Assembly: GCA_002504405.1 (NCBI GenBank)
Contig: DARO01000005.1
Location: 1 to 64,000, forward strand
Length of the DNA: 64,000 nt
Source of the DNA: Methanomassiliicoccaceae archaeon UBA71
Lineage (GTDB): Archaea; Thermoplasmatota; Thermoplasmata; Methanomassiliicoccales; Methanomethylophilaceae
Reading direction: 5' to 3'
Made by a program: the position numbers and the translations under genes. Position 1 is the stretch's first letter, and each line of letters opens with the position of its first letter. Positions 16,265 through 23,803 of the stretch are shown here, piece by piece. The notes under the pieces were generated by a model. It was not told where the DNA came from, did not search any database, and saw nothing but the letters and a program-made list of their open reading frames with translations.

Positions 16265-17251
16265 ATGAACGCGAACGGAAACAAACGTCCGGACGATATG
16301 CAGAGGATCACCACTCCAGAGCTCGCCAATGCATTCATCGACGAGAAGGTCGCCGAGATAAAGGCGCAGGTCGGGGGCGGGAAGGTCCTGCTTGCCCTGA
16401 GCGGAGGAGTGGACTCCTCCGTGGTGGCCGCACTGCTCATCCGCGCTATCGGCAAGAACCTGGTGTGCGTGCATGTCAACCACGGCCTCCTGAGGAAAGG
16501 GGAGCCGGAGCAGGTCGTGGAGGTGTTCCGCAACCAGATGGATGCGAACCTCGTCTATGTGGATGCGGTCGACCGTTTCCTCTCCAAGCTGGAGGGAGTT
16601 GCTGAGCCGGAGCAGAAGAGGAAGATCATCGGGGCAGAGTTCATACGTGTCTTCGAGGAGGAGGCCAGGAAGCAGGAGGGAGTCGACTTCCTCGCACAGG
16701 GGACCATCTATCCAGACATCCTGGAGAGCGGTACCGTGAAGGCCCATCACAATGTTGGAGGACTTCCCGAGGATCTCAAGTTCGAACTCGTCGAGCCTGT
16801 GAAGTTCCTCTTCAAGGACGAGGTCCGCGTGGTCGGAAAGGCCCTCGGACTGCCCGATTCCATGGTGTTCCGCCAGCCGTTCCCCGGCCCCGGCCTGGGG
16901 GTCCGTTGTCTCGGCGCGATAACCCGCGACAGGCTCGAGATGGTTAGGGAGTCGGATGCGATCCTACGCGAGGAGTTCGCGGCAAACGGGCTCGAGGGCA
17001 AGGTCTGGCAGTACTTCACGGTGGTCCCGGATTTCAGGTCCGTGGGCGTCCGTGACGGCAAGCGCACGTTCGAGAGACCCGTCATCATCCGTGCTGTGAA
17101 CACCACCGATGCGATGACCGCCGAGGTGGAGGAGGTGCCGTACCCCCTCCTGAAGAAGATCTCCGCACGCATAACGGCCGAGGTGCCCGGCGTCAACCGC
17201 GTCGTCTACGACCTCACCGCCAAGCCTCCCGGAACCATAGAGTGGGAGTGA
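16265..17251 (+). CDS. GMP synthase subunit B (ATP-pyrophosphatase), copy 2
   Basis: A second complete ATP-pyrophosphatase subunit of 328 aa: LSGGVDSSVVAALL, HVNHGLLRKGE, EQKRKIIGAEF, FLAQGTIYPDILESG, VKAHHNVGGLPEDL, RQPFPGPGLGVR and AKPPGTIEWE. All signature residues are present. The phrases HVNHGLLRKGE and GTIYPDILESG are closer to bacterial GuaA than copy 1 is, so it may be an ancient paralogue or a transferred gene rather than a recent tandem duplication. Own promoter and terminator. It could be specialised for other conditions or pair differently with the single glutaminase subunit. An alternative start is ATG 16298. Confidence 0.9.
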   Translation: MNANGNKRPDDMQRITTPELANAFIDEKVAEIKAQVGGGKVLLALSGGVDSSVVAALLIRAIGKNLVCVHVNHGLLRKGEPEQVVEVFRNQMDANLVYVDAVDRFLSKLEGVAEPEQKRKIIGAEFIRVFEEEARKQEGVDFLAQGTIYPDILESGTVKAHHNVGGLPEDLKFELVEPVKFLFKDEVRVVGKALGLPDSMVFRQPFPGPGLGVRCLGAITRDRLEMVRESDAILREEFAANGLEGKVWQYFTVVPDFRSVGVRDGKRTFERPVIIRAVNTTDAMTAEVEEVPYPLLKKISARITAEVPGVNRVVYDLTAKPPGTIEWE

Positions 17252-17268
17252 CCACTGCAAGAAACCTT

Positions 17269-17289
17269 CCGGGGAGGGACTCTCCCCGG
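17269..17289. terminator. Bidirectional hairpin terminator
   Basis: CCGGGGAG/CTCCCCGG with loop GGACT lies between the convergent GMP synthase copy 2 and PH-domain genes and can serve both. Confidence 0.55.
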
Positions 17290-17305
17290 ACAACACCCTT
17301 CCGAT

Positions 17306-17683
17306 TCAATCGAGGATGCACTCGCTGATGCACCTGCATATCTTGCTGACGTCGGTCCTGTTGGTGAACTCGAACCTGATCTGGCCCATGCCGCTGAACC
17401 ACAGGTACAGCTCGCTGTCCAGGTCTATGACGCCGGCGGTCTCCACCGCGAATGTCTGTATCCGGTCATAGGGCAGGACCGTGATGGCCTTCTTCTTGCC
17501 GGTCACCCCCTGGATGTTGATGGCGATCAGGCGCCTGTTGGTGAAAACTATGCCGTCACGCAGGCTCTTGTATGTGTGGATGATGCTCTCCCCGTCGACG
17601 AGTATCCCTCCGATGAGGTCCTGGTAGGCGTCGTTGTCCGTCTCCTTCAGCTTCAGGTACTCCTTGTTCTCGAAATCGATCAT
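17306..17683 (-). CDS. PH-domain-like protein (bacterial PH type)
   Basis: A 125-aa protein whose pattern (LVDGESIIHTYKSLRDGIVFTNRRLIAIN, KKKAITVLPYDRIQTFAVE, SELYLWFSGMGQIRFEF) matches the bacterial pleckstrin-homology fold family (DUF1696/bPH type), where TNRRLI is the characteristic strand. Function of these proteins is poorly known. The open frame runs to 17731; ATG 17683 is preferred because a TATA element lies 25 nt upstream. It is divergent from guaAA, with the two promoters side by side. Confidence 0.75.
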   Translation of the reverse strand: MIDFENKEYLKLKETDNDAYQDLIGGILVDGESIIHTYKSLRDGIVFTNRRLIAINIQGVTGKKKAITVLPYDRIQTFAVETAGVIDLDSELYLWFSGMGQIRFEFTNRTDVSKICRCISECILD

Positions 17684-17700
17684 GGGCCTGTAATGGCATC

Positions 17701-17714
17701 GCGGATATATCCGC
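17701..17714 (-). promoter_or_regulatory. Palindromic TATA element of the PH-domain gene
   Basis: GCGGATATATCCGC is a perfect 14-nt palindrome centred 25 nt before ATG 17683. It may combine a TATA box with an operator. Confidence 0.4.
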
Positions 17715-17734
17715 GGCGCATCCGTTTCCATTAT

Positions 17735-17745
17735 GTTTTTATGAT
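17735..17745 (+). promoter_or_regulatory. TATA-like box of the GMP synthase glutaminase gene
   Basis: TTTTTATGATT is centred about 27 nt before ATG 17767, suggesting a leaderless message. Confidence 0.35.
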
Positions 17746-17766
17746 TCCGACAGCTACGACCATCCG

Positions 17767-18342
17767 ATGAAAGTCTACGTCGTTGACAACGGGGGCCAGT
17801 GGACCCATCGCGAATGGCGCGTTCTGAGATACCTCAAGGTGGAAACCAAGATCATCCCCAACACGACCCCGTTCGATGAGATAAGGGACCTAGACGGACT
17901 CATCCTGTCTGGGGGCGCACCCAGCGTCGCGACCGATGCCGGGCGCATGGGGAACAACGGCGAGTACCTGGACAAGGCCGAGTATCCCATATTCGGGATA
18001 TGCGCAGGGATGCAGTTCCTGTGCGAGCACTTCGGCGGGACCCTCGGTCCCGGAACCACCCCAGAATTCGGAGGGGTCACGCTCAATGTAAGCTCCCACG
18101 ACGATCTCTTCAGAGGCCTCCCCGACGAGTTCCAGGTATGGGCGTCCCACAACGACGAGGTCAAAGTCATCCCTCCGGGTTTCGAGGTAACCGCGTCGTC
18201 CGAGTCCTGCCCCCACGAGGCGGTCCGGTGCTTGGACAGGCCGATCTATGGTGTGCAGTTCCATCCGGAAGTCGAGAACACCGAGCACGGCCCCGAGATA
18301 TTCCAGAACTTCCTGGACATTGTGGCGGAACAGCGCCGCTGA
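17767..18342 (+). CDS. guaAA: GMP synthase subunit A (glutamine amidotransferase)
   Basis: Releases ammonia from glutamine and passes it to subunit B. The 191-aa class I glutaminase has LILSGGAPSV, the nucleophile elbow GICAGMQFLCEHFGG (Cys about residue 80), and the catalytic pair in VQFHPEVEN (His/Glu). The split arrangement, with A and B as separate polypeptides, is the archaeal pattern. Two B subunits lie upstream but only one A subunit, so A must serve both. The TGA stop sits in the loop of a terminator hairpin. Confidence 0.95.
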   Translation: MKVYVVDNGGQWTHREWRVLRYLKVETKIIPNTTPFDEIRDLDGLILSGGAPSVATDAGRMGNNGEYLDKAEYPIFGICAGMQFLCEHFGGTLGPGTTPEFGGVTLNVSSHDDLFRGLPDEFQVWASHNDEVKVIPPGFEVTASSESCPHEAVRCLDRPIYGVQFHPEVENTEHGPEIFQNFLDIVAEQRR

Positions 18343-18349
18343 GCGGCGC
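18333..18349. terminator. Hairpin with the guaAA stop codon in its loop
   Basis: GCGCCGC/GCGGCGC stem whose 3-nt loop is the TGA stop of guaAA. It may also protect the convergent UPF0147 transcript. Confidence 0.5.
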
Positions 18350-18373
18350 CGTCCCGCATGATAAAAGGGGGTC

Positions 18374-18631
18374 TCAGTTCTGCTGGCTGATGACCTCAAG
18401 CTGGCTGATGACGTTCCAGATGATGGTCCTGCCGTGCAGAGGGATGTTGGGGTCGTTGGCGAGGTCGTCGAGGATGACGATGGCACCGGTCGCGCGGACG
18501 TCCATGGCCTCCTTGGTGTCGAGGAGCCTGGCCTTGGCATCCGTGGCGCCCTTTCTGATGTTCCTGGGTATGGAGGTGTCCTCGGCGAGCATGTCGAGTA
18601 CATCGGTGATCTGCTTGATGCTGTCAGACAT
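18374..18631 (-). CDS. UPF0147 family protein
   Basis: An 85-aa helical protein of an archaea-specific family of unknown function. Recognised from LDMLAEDTSIPRNIRKGATD and the repeated idea LANDPNIPLHGRTIIWNVIS. The frame is open far upstream, but MSDSIKQITD at 18631 has GGAGTG seven nt before it and is the family-like start. It follows a 55-aa ORF by 14 nt and probably shares its transcript from the TATA box at 18855. Confidence 0.85.
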   Translation of the reverse strand: MSDSIKQITDVLDMLAEDTSIPRNIRKGATDAKARLLDTKEAMDVRATGAIVILDDLANDPNIPLHGRTIIWNVISQLEVISQQN

Positions 18632-18645
18632 GGGAATCACTCCGT

Positions 18646-18813
18646 TCAGAGGGTCTCGAACTCTTCCTGAAGGTCCTGGACAAGCTGCTCGAGGACCTCC
18701 TCGAAGTTGACGGACCTGTATTCCCTGACTCCACCGAGGTCGCTCTGGATCTTCACGAGGAAATCGTTGTTCTCTTTGACGAGCTCCACACTGCAAAGTA
18801 CTTCTTCTTCCAT
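18646..18813 (-). CDS. 55-aa acidic protein, first gene of the UPF0147 unit
   Basis: A short ORF reading MEEEVLCSVELVKENNDFLV and ending FEEVLEQLVQDLQEEFETL. It is acidic and predicted to be a strand pair plus helix. A GGGGG tract precedes the ATG by about 8 nt and a clear TATA box lies 48 nt upstream. The stop is 14 nt before the UPF0147 start. I do not recognise the family; codon use and spacing argue for a real gene. Confidence 0.6.
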   Translation of the reverse strand: MEEEVLCSVELVKENNDFLVKIQSDLGGVREYRSVNFEEVLEQLVQDLQEEFETL

Positions 18814-18854
18814 TATTATTAACCCCCTGAGGTTCTATTCCGCCGTACCGACAA

Positions 18855-18867
18855 CTCATATATAAGC
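18855..18867 (-). promoter_or_regulatory. TATA box of the 55-aa ORF / UPF0147 unit
   Basis: Minus-strand GCTTATATATGAG predicts a start near 18834 and a leader of about 20 nt that contains the GGGGG box. Confidence 0.5.
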
Positions 18868-18995
18868 GGTTCGTCATTAGAAACATGTTGTATTGCCCTA
18901 GGGATGCAGAAGCAATTCCTCGCAGGCGCATCCGGCATAGTCAGCATTTCACTGGCTGCAGATTATCCAGAACGCCCGCACCGTGTCGGATTTAC

Positions 18996-19010
18996 CGAAA
19001 CTTTTAAAAT
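18996..19010 (+). promoter_or_regulatory. BRE/TATA promoter of secE-spt5-rpl11
   Basis: CGAAACTTTTAAAAT combines a BRE-like CGAAA with a TATA core. Transcription would begin near 19032. Confidence 0.5.
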
Positions 19011-19098
19011 AGGAACATAATTAAGGGGCATCCCTGCGTTATAGCTTCCAGTGGTAACGAGGGAAATGGTCTGCTCCATGCGGACGGAGAACGATACA

Positions 19099-19323
19099 AT
19101 GACTGAAGAAGAGTCCATGGCCTATGAACTCCAGGACGAGTTCGAATCCAAGGCCCGCGGTTTCGGCAAAGGCAAGTACGGCAGGATCCTGAAGATGGCA
19201 CGTACCCCCAGCAGGGAGGAGTACAAGAAGACACTCTACATCACAGGACTGGGCATAATCATCATCGGGGCCGCAGGTTTCGTCATCTGGTGGCTCATGA
19301 GCGTTCTTCCCCACATGTTCTGA
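19099..19323 (+). CDS. secE: Preprotein translocase subunit SecE (Sss1/gamma)
   Basis: Tail-anchored clamp of the SecYEG channel. The product from ATG 19099 is 74 aa: a cytosolic amphipathic region ending RILKMARTPSREEYKKTLYI, the SecE signature in which P-x-x-x-E-Y/F recurs, then one membrane helix (GLGIIIIGAAGFVIWWLMSV). The frame is open from a GTG at 19051; ATG 19099 has GGAG nine nt upstream. Followed 9 nt later by spt5, the usual archaeal order secE-spt5-rpl11. Confidence 0.88.
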   Translation: MTEEESMAYELQDEFESKARGFGKGKYGRILKMARTPSREEYKKTLYITGLGIIIIGAAGFVIWWLMSVLPHMF

Positions 19324-19332
19324 GGGAGGCAC

Positions 19333-20139
19333 ATGCCGAAGATCGTAGGCGACAATTGCTTGAAGAAGGTACATGCCGGCGGCAACGTCAGCTGGCCCTT
19401 CGAGGTGTCCTCTGACTCGCCCGAGGTGAAGATCTCGTTCTCCGTCACCGCGGGTCCCGATGCGGACAATGCGCCCGAGTGGTCCGTGGAGCTGGACGAC
19501 AATGTCGGTGAGCTCTGGAGCAACTTCCGCAGCAAGTCGGAGGTCTCGGTGGACACTCCTGGCAGCACCCCCAAGAAGCTCAGCGTCCAGGTTATCTGCC
19601 CCAAGGGGGCGAGGTACGGCGACACGGTGGAGACCCAGATCATCGTCGAGGACGATGCCGGCTCCGAGACCATGAGCTTCAAGGCAATGGCAACACAGTC
19701 CATAATGGTTCTCAAGACCCAGATCGACCAGGAGAAGAGCGTCGCAGACTCTCTGTTCTCCAAGGCCGCGCAGGGTGAGAAGGACATATATGCGATCCTG
19801 AGTCCCGCCGGGCTCAGGGGATACGTGTTCGTCGAAGGGATGAACACGGACCGTCTCCGCGAGAAGACCCGCGACATCAAGAAGGCGAGGTCTTTCATCG
19901 ACGGGGAGACAGACATCGAGGAGATCGGACCCTACCTAACCCCGATGTCCGCCGTTGTAGGCATCGTGGAGGGAGACATAGTCGAACTCGTCAACGGGCC
20001 GTTCAAGGGCGAAAAGGCGAGGGTCCAGCAGATCGACCAGGCCAAAGAGGAGATCACTGTAGAGCTCATCGAGGCCATGGTCCCCATACCCGTCACTGTC
20101 AAAGGAGACAGCGTGAGGGTTCTAGAAAAGGAGAGATGA
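19333..20139 (+). CDS. spt5: Transcription elongation factor Spt5 with an extra N-terminal domain
   Basis: Universal NusG/Spt5 elongation factor. Residues about 123-205 are the NGN domain (IMVLKTQIDQEKSVADSL, YAILSPAGLRGYVFVEG) and 213-265 the KOW domain (EGDIVELVNGPFKGEKARV). Most archaeal Spt5 proteins are about 150 aa; this one is 268 aa because of a 120-residue N-terminal beta-rich extension (VSWPFEVSSDSPEVKISFSV, KKLSVQVICPKGARYGDTVE) that looks like an immunoglobulin-type sandwich. Its role is unknown; it may contact RNA polymerase or the ribosome. The gene sits between secE and rpl11. Confidence 0.92.
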   Translation: MPKIVGDNCLKKVHAGGNVSWPFEVSSDSPEVKISFSVTAGPDADNAPEWSVELDDNVGELWSNFRSKSEVSVDTPGSTPKKLSVQVICPKGARYGDTVETQIIVEDDAGSETMSFKAMATQSIMVLKTQIDQEKSVADSLFSKAAQGEKDIYAILSPAGLRGYVFVEGMNTDRLREKTRDIKKARSFIDGETDIEEIGPYLTPMSAVVGIVEGDIVELVNGPFKGEKARVQQIDQAKEEITVELIEAMVPIPVTVKGDSVRVLEKER

Positions 20140-20142
20140 GCA

Positions 20143-20613
20143 ATGGTAGATACTGTTGAGGCATTGGTTGATGGAGGCAGGGCCTCCGCAGGTCCGCCCC
20201 TGGGCCCCGCACTGGGACCCAAAGGCGTGAACATCGGCCAGGTTATCGCCAAGATCAACGAGAAGACGAAGGCTTTCGAGGGAATGAAGGTCCCCGTAAA
20301 GGTCCTCATCAACGACGACAAGTCCTTCGACATCAAGGTCGGAACGCCCCCGATGTCCGCTCTCATCAAGGGAGAGCTGGGAGTCGAGTCCGGGGCCCAC
20401 AACGCCAAGGCCGAGAAGGTCGGGAACCTTACCCTCGACCAGGCCAAGAAGATCGCCGAGATGAAGCAGGACGATCTCCTCGGAGCCGATCTGAAGGCCA
20501 AGGTCATGGAGGTCGCTGGAAACTGCGTCTCCGTGGGCGTCACCATCGACGGCAAGAACCCCAAGGACTTCCAGAAAGCCCTGAAAGCCGGCGAGTACGA
20601 CAGCCAGTTCTGA
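20143..20613 (+). CDS. rpl11: Large ribosomal subunit protein uL11
   Basis: Binds the GTPase centre of 23S rRNA at the stalk base. The 156-aa protein shows the N-terminal GRASAGPPLGPALGPKGVN, the signature of L11, and a C-terminal RNA-binding domain with LTLDQAKKIAEMKQDD. Starts 4 nt after the spt5 stop. In most archaea rpl1 follows; here a hairpin terminator and an opposite-strand membrane gene intervene. Confidence 0.97.
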   Translation: MVDTVEALVDGGRASAGPPLGPALGPKGVNIGQVIAKINEKTKAFEGMKVPVKVLINDDKSFDIKVGTPPMSALIKGELGVESGAHNAKAEKVGNLTLDQAKKIAEMKQDDLLGADLKAKVMEVAGNCVSVGVTIDGKNPKDFQKALKAGEYDSQF

Positions 20614-20621
20614 AACTTAAA

Positions 20622-20648
20622 CCGGGGGTCTCCCCCGGCTCATTTTTA
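20622..20648. terminator. Hairpin and T-run terminator after rpl11
   Basis: CCGGGGG/CCCCCGG stem with loop TCT, followed by CATTTTTATC. Nearly the same stem as that at 16208. Confidence 0.6.
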
Positions 20649-22001
20649 TCATTCCTCATCGCGGAACAGCACGGATTTGAGCCTGTCGCTGAGCTGGAAC
20701 GATCCCACGATATGCTCTGTCGTGTGGTTCCTCATGTACACGCCTATGAGGAATGAGGCGATAAGCATGCCTGTGGTATCGCATACCATGTCCGTGAGGG
20801 TGTCGAACGGGCTGTACTGTGCATGGCTCCCCGTGAGCACGTCCTTGGCCAGCTCTATCACCTCCCAGTAGGTGCTGAACGTAAGGGTTATGAGTCCGGT
20901 GAACAGGGCGATCCCGTTGCCGGAGAACCCGATGTTGGTCTTGCTGTAGACCTGGAAGCACATGAGCGTGTAGAACACGCATATCGCTATGGTCATGGAC
21001 GACAGGGTGTGCGTCACGGTGTCATAGTGGGACACCGTGTCGTAAAGCCCAAGGATCAGTCCGAATCCGTGTAGGATGGATGCCGTGCACACGAGCATCG
21101 TGAGGGGGGTGGGGAGCCTGAACAGGCCGGACAAACGGATGGCCAGCGGCAGCAGGCATATGACCGCGCACATCACGGCCGTCGGTCCGTGCTCCCCGTT
21201 CCCGGAAGCGGCAGTCCCTATCAGAAGGGCCAGGGCGGATCCAGTGCACACGAGCTCATCGATCCCGAACCTCCTGATGTTGCAGTTCCTGGAATGGCAC
21301 GGCTCCGGTTCGTCGACCTCGTCTAGTTCGGCAGACGGTTTAGCATGCTCGCCGTCCACTATCAGACGTGTGAGGTCCTTCCCCCTCTCGGCAACTATGA
21401 GGGCAACGGCGAATACCGCGGTCACCACCGTGGCGGTGAGAGGCGAGGACATGATCATCCTGTTCGTATACCCGACGTCCCCGTCAGTGAAGTCGACGTT
21501 GAACACCGGGTAGCCCTTGGAGTACAGGTCGCAGAACGTGAACAGTAGGTCCAGAGCGGATACGGACATGGCGAATACGAGTGAGAACACCGCAGTCCAT
21601 ACCAGGGTCATCTTGATGACGCCCGACCTGGTGAGGATGAGCGCGAACATCAGTCCAGTGACACAGCACTGCAGGGACTGTATGGCCGCGGTCGCATAGG
21701 TGTAGTACGAGACGTCCAGGAAGTAGAAGTCCCTGATGGAGAAGACCAGGTTATCGAACAGGTATAGGCATATCATGAGGGCCGGTGCCATCATCGTGAG
21801 CCTAATCACCTGTCTGCTGTAGTAGTACCCGAGGTCCTTGTATTGGGGCAGGACCAGAAGGGTCGCCGACAGCAAGTTCACAACGAACCACATCCAATCC
21901 CCGCCTAGCAGGGACAGCACCGCAAGTACTACGGACATGGACAGCGATACGATGGTCAAGTTCCTCGAGGAAATCACGAAAGGGCGTATGTCGGGCAACA
22001 T
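20649..22001 (-). CDS. Polytopic membrane protein, DUF2238/YjdF-like C-terminus
   Basis: A 450-aa protein with about ten to twelve hydrophobic segments. The second half contains TLTFSTYWEVIELAKDVLTG and SPFDTLTDMVCDTTGMLIAS, which resemble the DUF2238 (YjdF) arrangement of W-E-x-x-E followed by D-x-x-x-D; the central cytosolic loop carries CHSRNCNIRRFG. Function is unknown. ATG 22001 is chosen over ATG 22037 as a more natural hydrophobic start, but either is possible. It interrupts the usual rpl11-rpl1 gene order on the opposite strand, presumably an insertion in this lineage. Confidence 0.7.
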   Translation of the reverse strand: MLPDIRPFVISSRNLTIVSLSMSVVLAVLSLLGGDWMWFVVNLLSATLLVLPQYKDLGYYYSRQVIRLTMMAPALMICLYLFDNLVFSIRDFYFLDVSYYTYATAAIQSLQCCVTGLMFALILTRSGVIKMTLVWTAVFSLVFAMSVSALDLLFTFCDLYSKGYPVFNVDFTDGDVGYTNRMIMSSPLTATVVTAVFAVALIVAERGKDLTRLIVDGEHAKPSAELDEVDEPEPCHSRNCNIRRFGIDELVCTGSALALLIGTAASGNGEHGPTAVMCAVICLLPLAIRLSGLFRLPTPLTMLVCTASILHGFGLILGLYDTVSHYDTVTHTLSSMTIAICVFYTLMCFQVYSKTNIGFSGNGIALFTGLITLTFSTYWEVIELAKDVLTGSHAQYSPFDTLTDMVCDTTGMLIASFLIGVYMRNHTTEHIVGSFQLSDRLKSVLFRDEE

Positions 22002-22043
22002 TAAAGCATATGCACCTCGGCGACAGCCTCTAGCCATATGTTA

Positions 22044-22055
22044 CCTTTAAATACT
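22044..22055 (+). promoter_or_regulatory. TATA box of rpl1-rpl10-rpl12
   Basis: CCTTTAAATACT predicts initiation near 22077. The leader contains CTCG/CGAG (22098-22101 with 22111-22114) and a GAGTC...GGCTC pair that might mimic the 23S rRNA L1 site used for autoregulation in Methanococcus. Confidence 0.4.
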
Positions 22056-22125
22056 ACCCCCTTATTAGCCCTCATTACTTGTAGGAGAGTCGCAAGGCTC
22101 GCATGCACTACGAGGAGGAATTGTA

Positions 22126-22764
22126 TTGGCAGAAAAACCAACCGTAATGGCTGTGCAGAAGGCACTCGAGAGTGCGAAGAAGCGCAATTTTACTGAGACG
22201 GTTGAGTTGGCCATCAATCTCAAGGACGTTGACCTCACCATTCCCAAGAACCGTATCACCGAGGATATCATCCTCCCGAACGGACGCGGGAAGGCAGTCA
22301 AGGTCTGCGTGATTGGTGGTGGCGAACTTGCCTTGAAAGCCAAGGACGTGGCCGATATCGTGATCACTCCCGAGGAACTCGGAGCGATCGCGGACGACAA
22401 GAAACAGGCTAAGAAGATTGCGAACAGCACCGACTACTTCATCGCCGAGGCGCCTCTCATGGCCGTCGTCGGTAAGAGGCTCGGTACCGTTCTCGGTCCT
22501 CGCGGAAAGATGCCGAAGCCCATCGCCCCCGGAGCCGATCCGGCGGCAATGATCGACAGCCTCCGCAAGTCTGTGACCATCAGGACGAAAGACAGGAAGA
22601 CCTTCCACGCCCCCGTTGGGACCGTGGATATGACCGCCGAGGACATCGCCGACAACGTCGAGCTGATCCTGAAGCGTGTCGAGTCCCACCTGGAGAAGGG
22701 GAAGCACAACATCGCTTCCGCGTACGTCAAGACCACCATGGGCCCCTCGGAGAGGGTGTTGTAA
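22126..22764 (+). CDS. rpl1: Large ribosomal subunit protein uL1
   Basis: Forms the L1 stalk and, in methanococci, represses its own operon. The 212-aa protein has the expected NFTETVELAINLKDVDLT, NRITEDIILPNGRGK, LGPRGKMPKPI and APVGTVDMTAEDIADNV segments. The start codon is TTG, supported by GGAGG eight nt upstream and by the lack of an earlier ATG in frame. First gene of the stalk operon with rpl10 and rpl12. Confidence 0.97.
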   Translation: MAEKPTVMAVQKALESAKKRNFTETVELAINLKDVDLTIPKNRITEDIILPNGRGKAVKVCVIGGGELALKAKDVADIVITPEELGAIADDKKQAKKIANSTDYFIAEAPLMAVVGKRLGTVLGPRGKMPKPIAPGADPAAMIDSLRKSVTIRTKDRKTFHAPVGTVDMTAEDIADNVELILKRVESHLEKGKHNIASAYVKTTMGPSERVL

Positions 22765-22776
22765 GGAGGTTAAAAG

Positions 22777-23784
22777 ATGGCACACGTCGCAGCTTGGAAG
22801 AAGGACATGGTAAGCGAGCTGGTACAGGACATGCGCGAGTACCCTGTTGTCGCTGTCGTCGACATGCAGGGCATCCCCGGTCAGCAGGTCCAGTCCATGA
22901 GGGCAGGACTCAGGGCTCACGCCAAACTCAAGATGACCAAGAACAACCTGATGCTCTTGGCCATCGAGGAAGCGGCGAAGGAGAAGCCCGAGATCCTCGG
23001 ACTCAAGGACGCGATCCACGGACAGTGTGCGATCGTCACAACGGACATCGACCCCTTCAAGCTCTTCAAGAAGCTTGAGGCCACGATGACTCCCGCCCCC
23101 GCCAAGGAGGGACAGATCGCCCCGTTCGACATCGTCGTACCCAAGGGACCGACCCCGTTCGGACCCGGCCCGATTATCGGTGAACTTCAGAAGATAGGGC
23201 TCCCTGCCGCCATCGAGGCAGGGAAGATAGTGGTCAAGAAGGATACCACGCTCGTGAAGGAAGGGGAGCCGATCCCCGGACCCGTCGCAGCGATGCTCCC
23301 CAAGCTGGAGATCCTTCCCATGGTCGTCGGTATGGACCTCAGGTCCGCCTACGAGGATGGGGTCATCTACAGCAGGGAAGTCCTGGACATCCCCGATGAC
23401 TACTACACCACAATGTTCGCTACGGCCGCATACAACGCTCTGGCACTCGGTGTGTCCATCGCGTTCCCCACGAAGGAAACGATCACCCCGCTCGTCGCCA
23501 AGGCGTTCAGGGAGGCTCTGGGTCTCTCTGTCGAGGCCGCGATACCGACCAAGGATAACATCGACATTCTCCTTGCGAAGGCTGACGCGCAGATGCTGTC
23601 CGTCGCCTCCGCCTGCGGATACACCAGCGATGCGATCGCTGCTAAGCTCAGCTGCGTTGCAGCTGCCGCCGTCGCAGCGGCCCCCGCCGAGACCGGTGCC
23701 CCCGCCCAGGAGACCGTCGAAGAGGAAGAAGAAGAGGTCAGCGAGGAAGAAGCAGCCGCTGGCCTCAGTGCATTATTCGGCTAA
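22777..23784 (+). CDS. rpl10: Large ribosomal subunit protein uL10 (P0)
   Basis: Stalk base that binds several L12 dimers. The 335-aa archaeal-length protein has an rRNA-binding N-terminus (MAHVAAWKKDMV, SMRAGLRAHAKLKMTKNNLM), the archaeal insertion GPTPFGPGPIIGELQKIGLP, and helical L12-binding segments. It ends in an acidic tail SEEEAAAGLSALFG that is shared with L12 and recruits translational GTPases. Starts 12 nt after rpl1 with GGAGG before the ATG. Confidence 0.97.
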   Translation: MAHVAAWKKDMVSELVQDMREYPVVAVVDMQGIPGQQVQSMRAGLRAHAKLKMTKNNLMLLAIEEAAKEKPEILGLKDAIHGQCAIVTTDIDPFKLFKKLEATMTPAPAKEGQIAPFDIVVPKGPTPFGPGPIIGELQKIGLPAAIEAGKIVVKKDTTLVKEGEPIPGPVAAMLPKLEILPMVVGMDLRSAYEDGVIYSREVLDIPDDYYTTMFATAAYNALALGVSIAFPTKETITPLVAKAFREALGLSVEAAIPTKDNIDILLAKADAQMLSVASACGYTSDAIAAKLSCVAAAAVAAAPAETGAPAQETVEEEEEEVSEEEAAAGLSALFG

Positions 23785-23803
23785 ATTAAAGGAGTTGAAT
23801 CAG

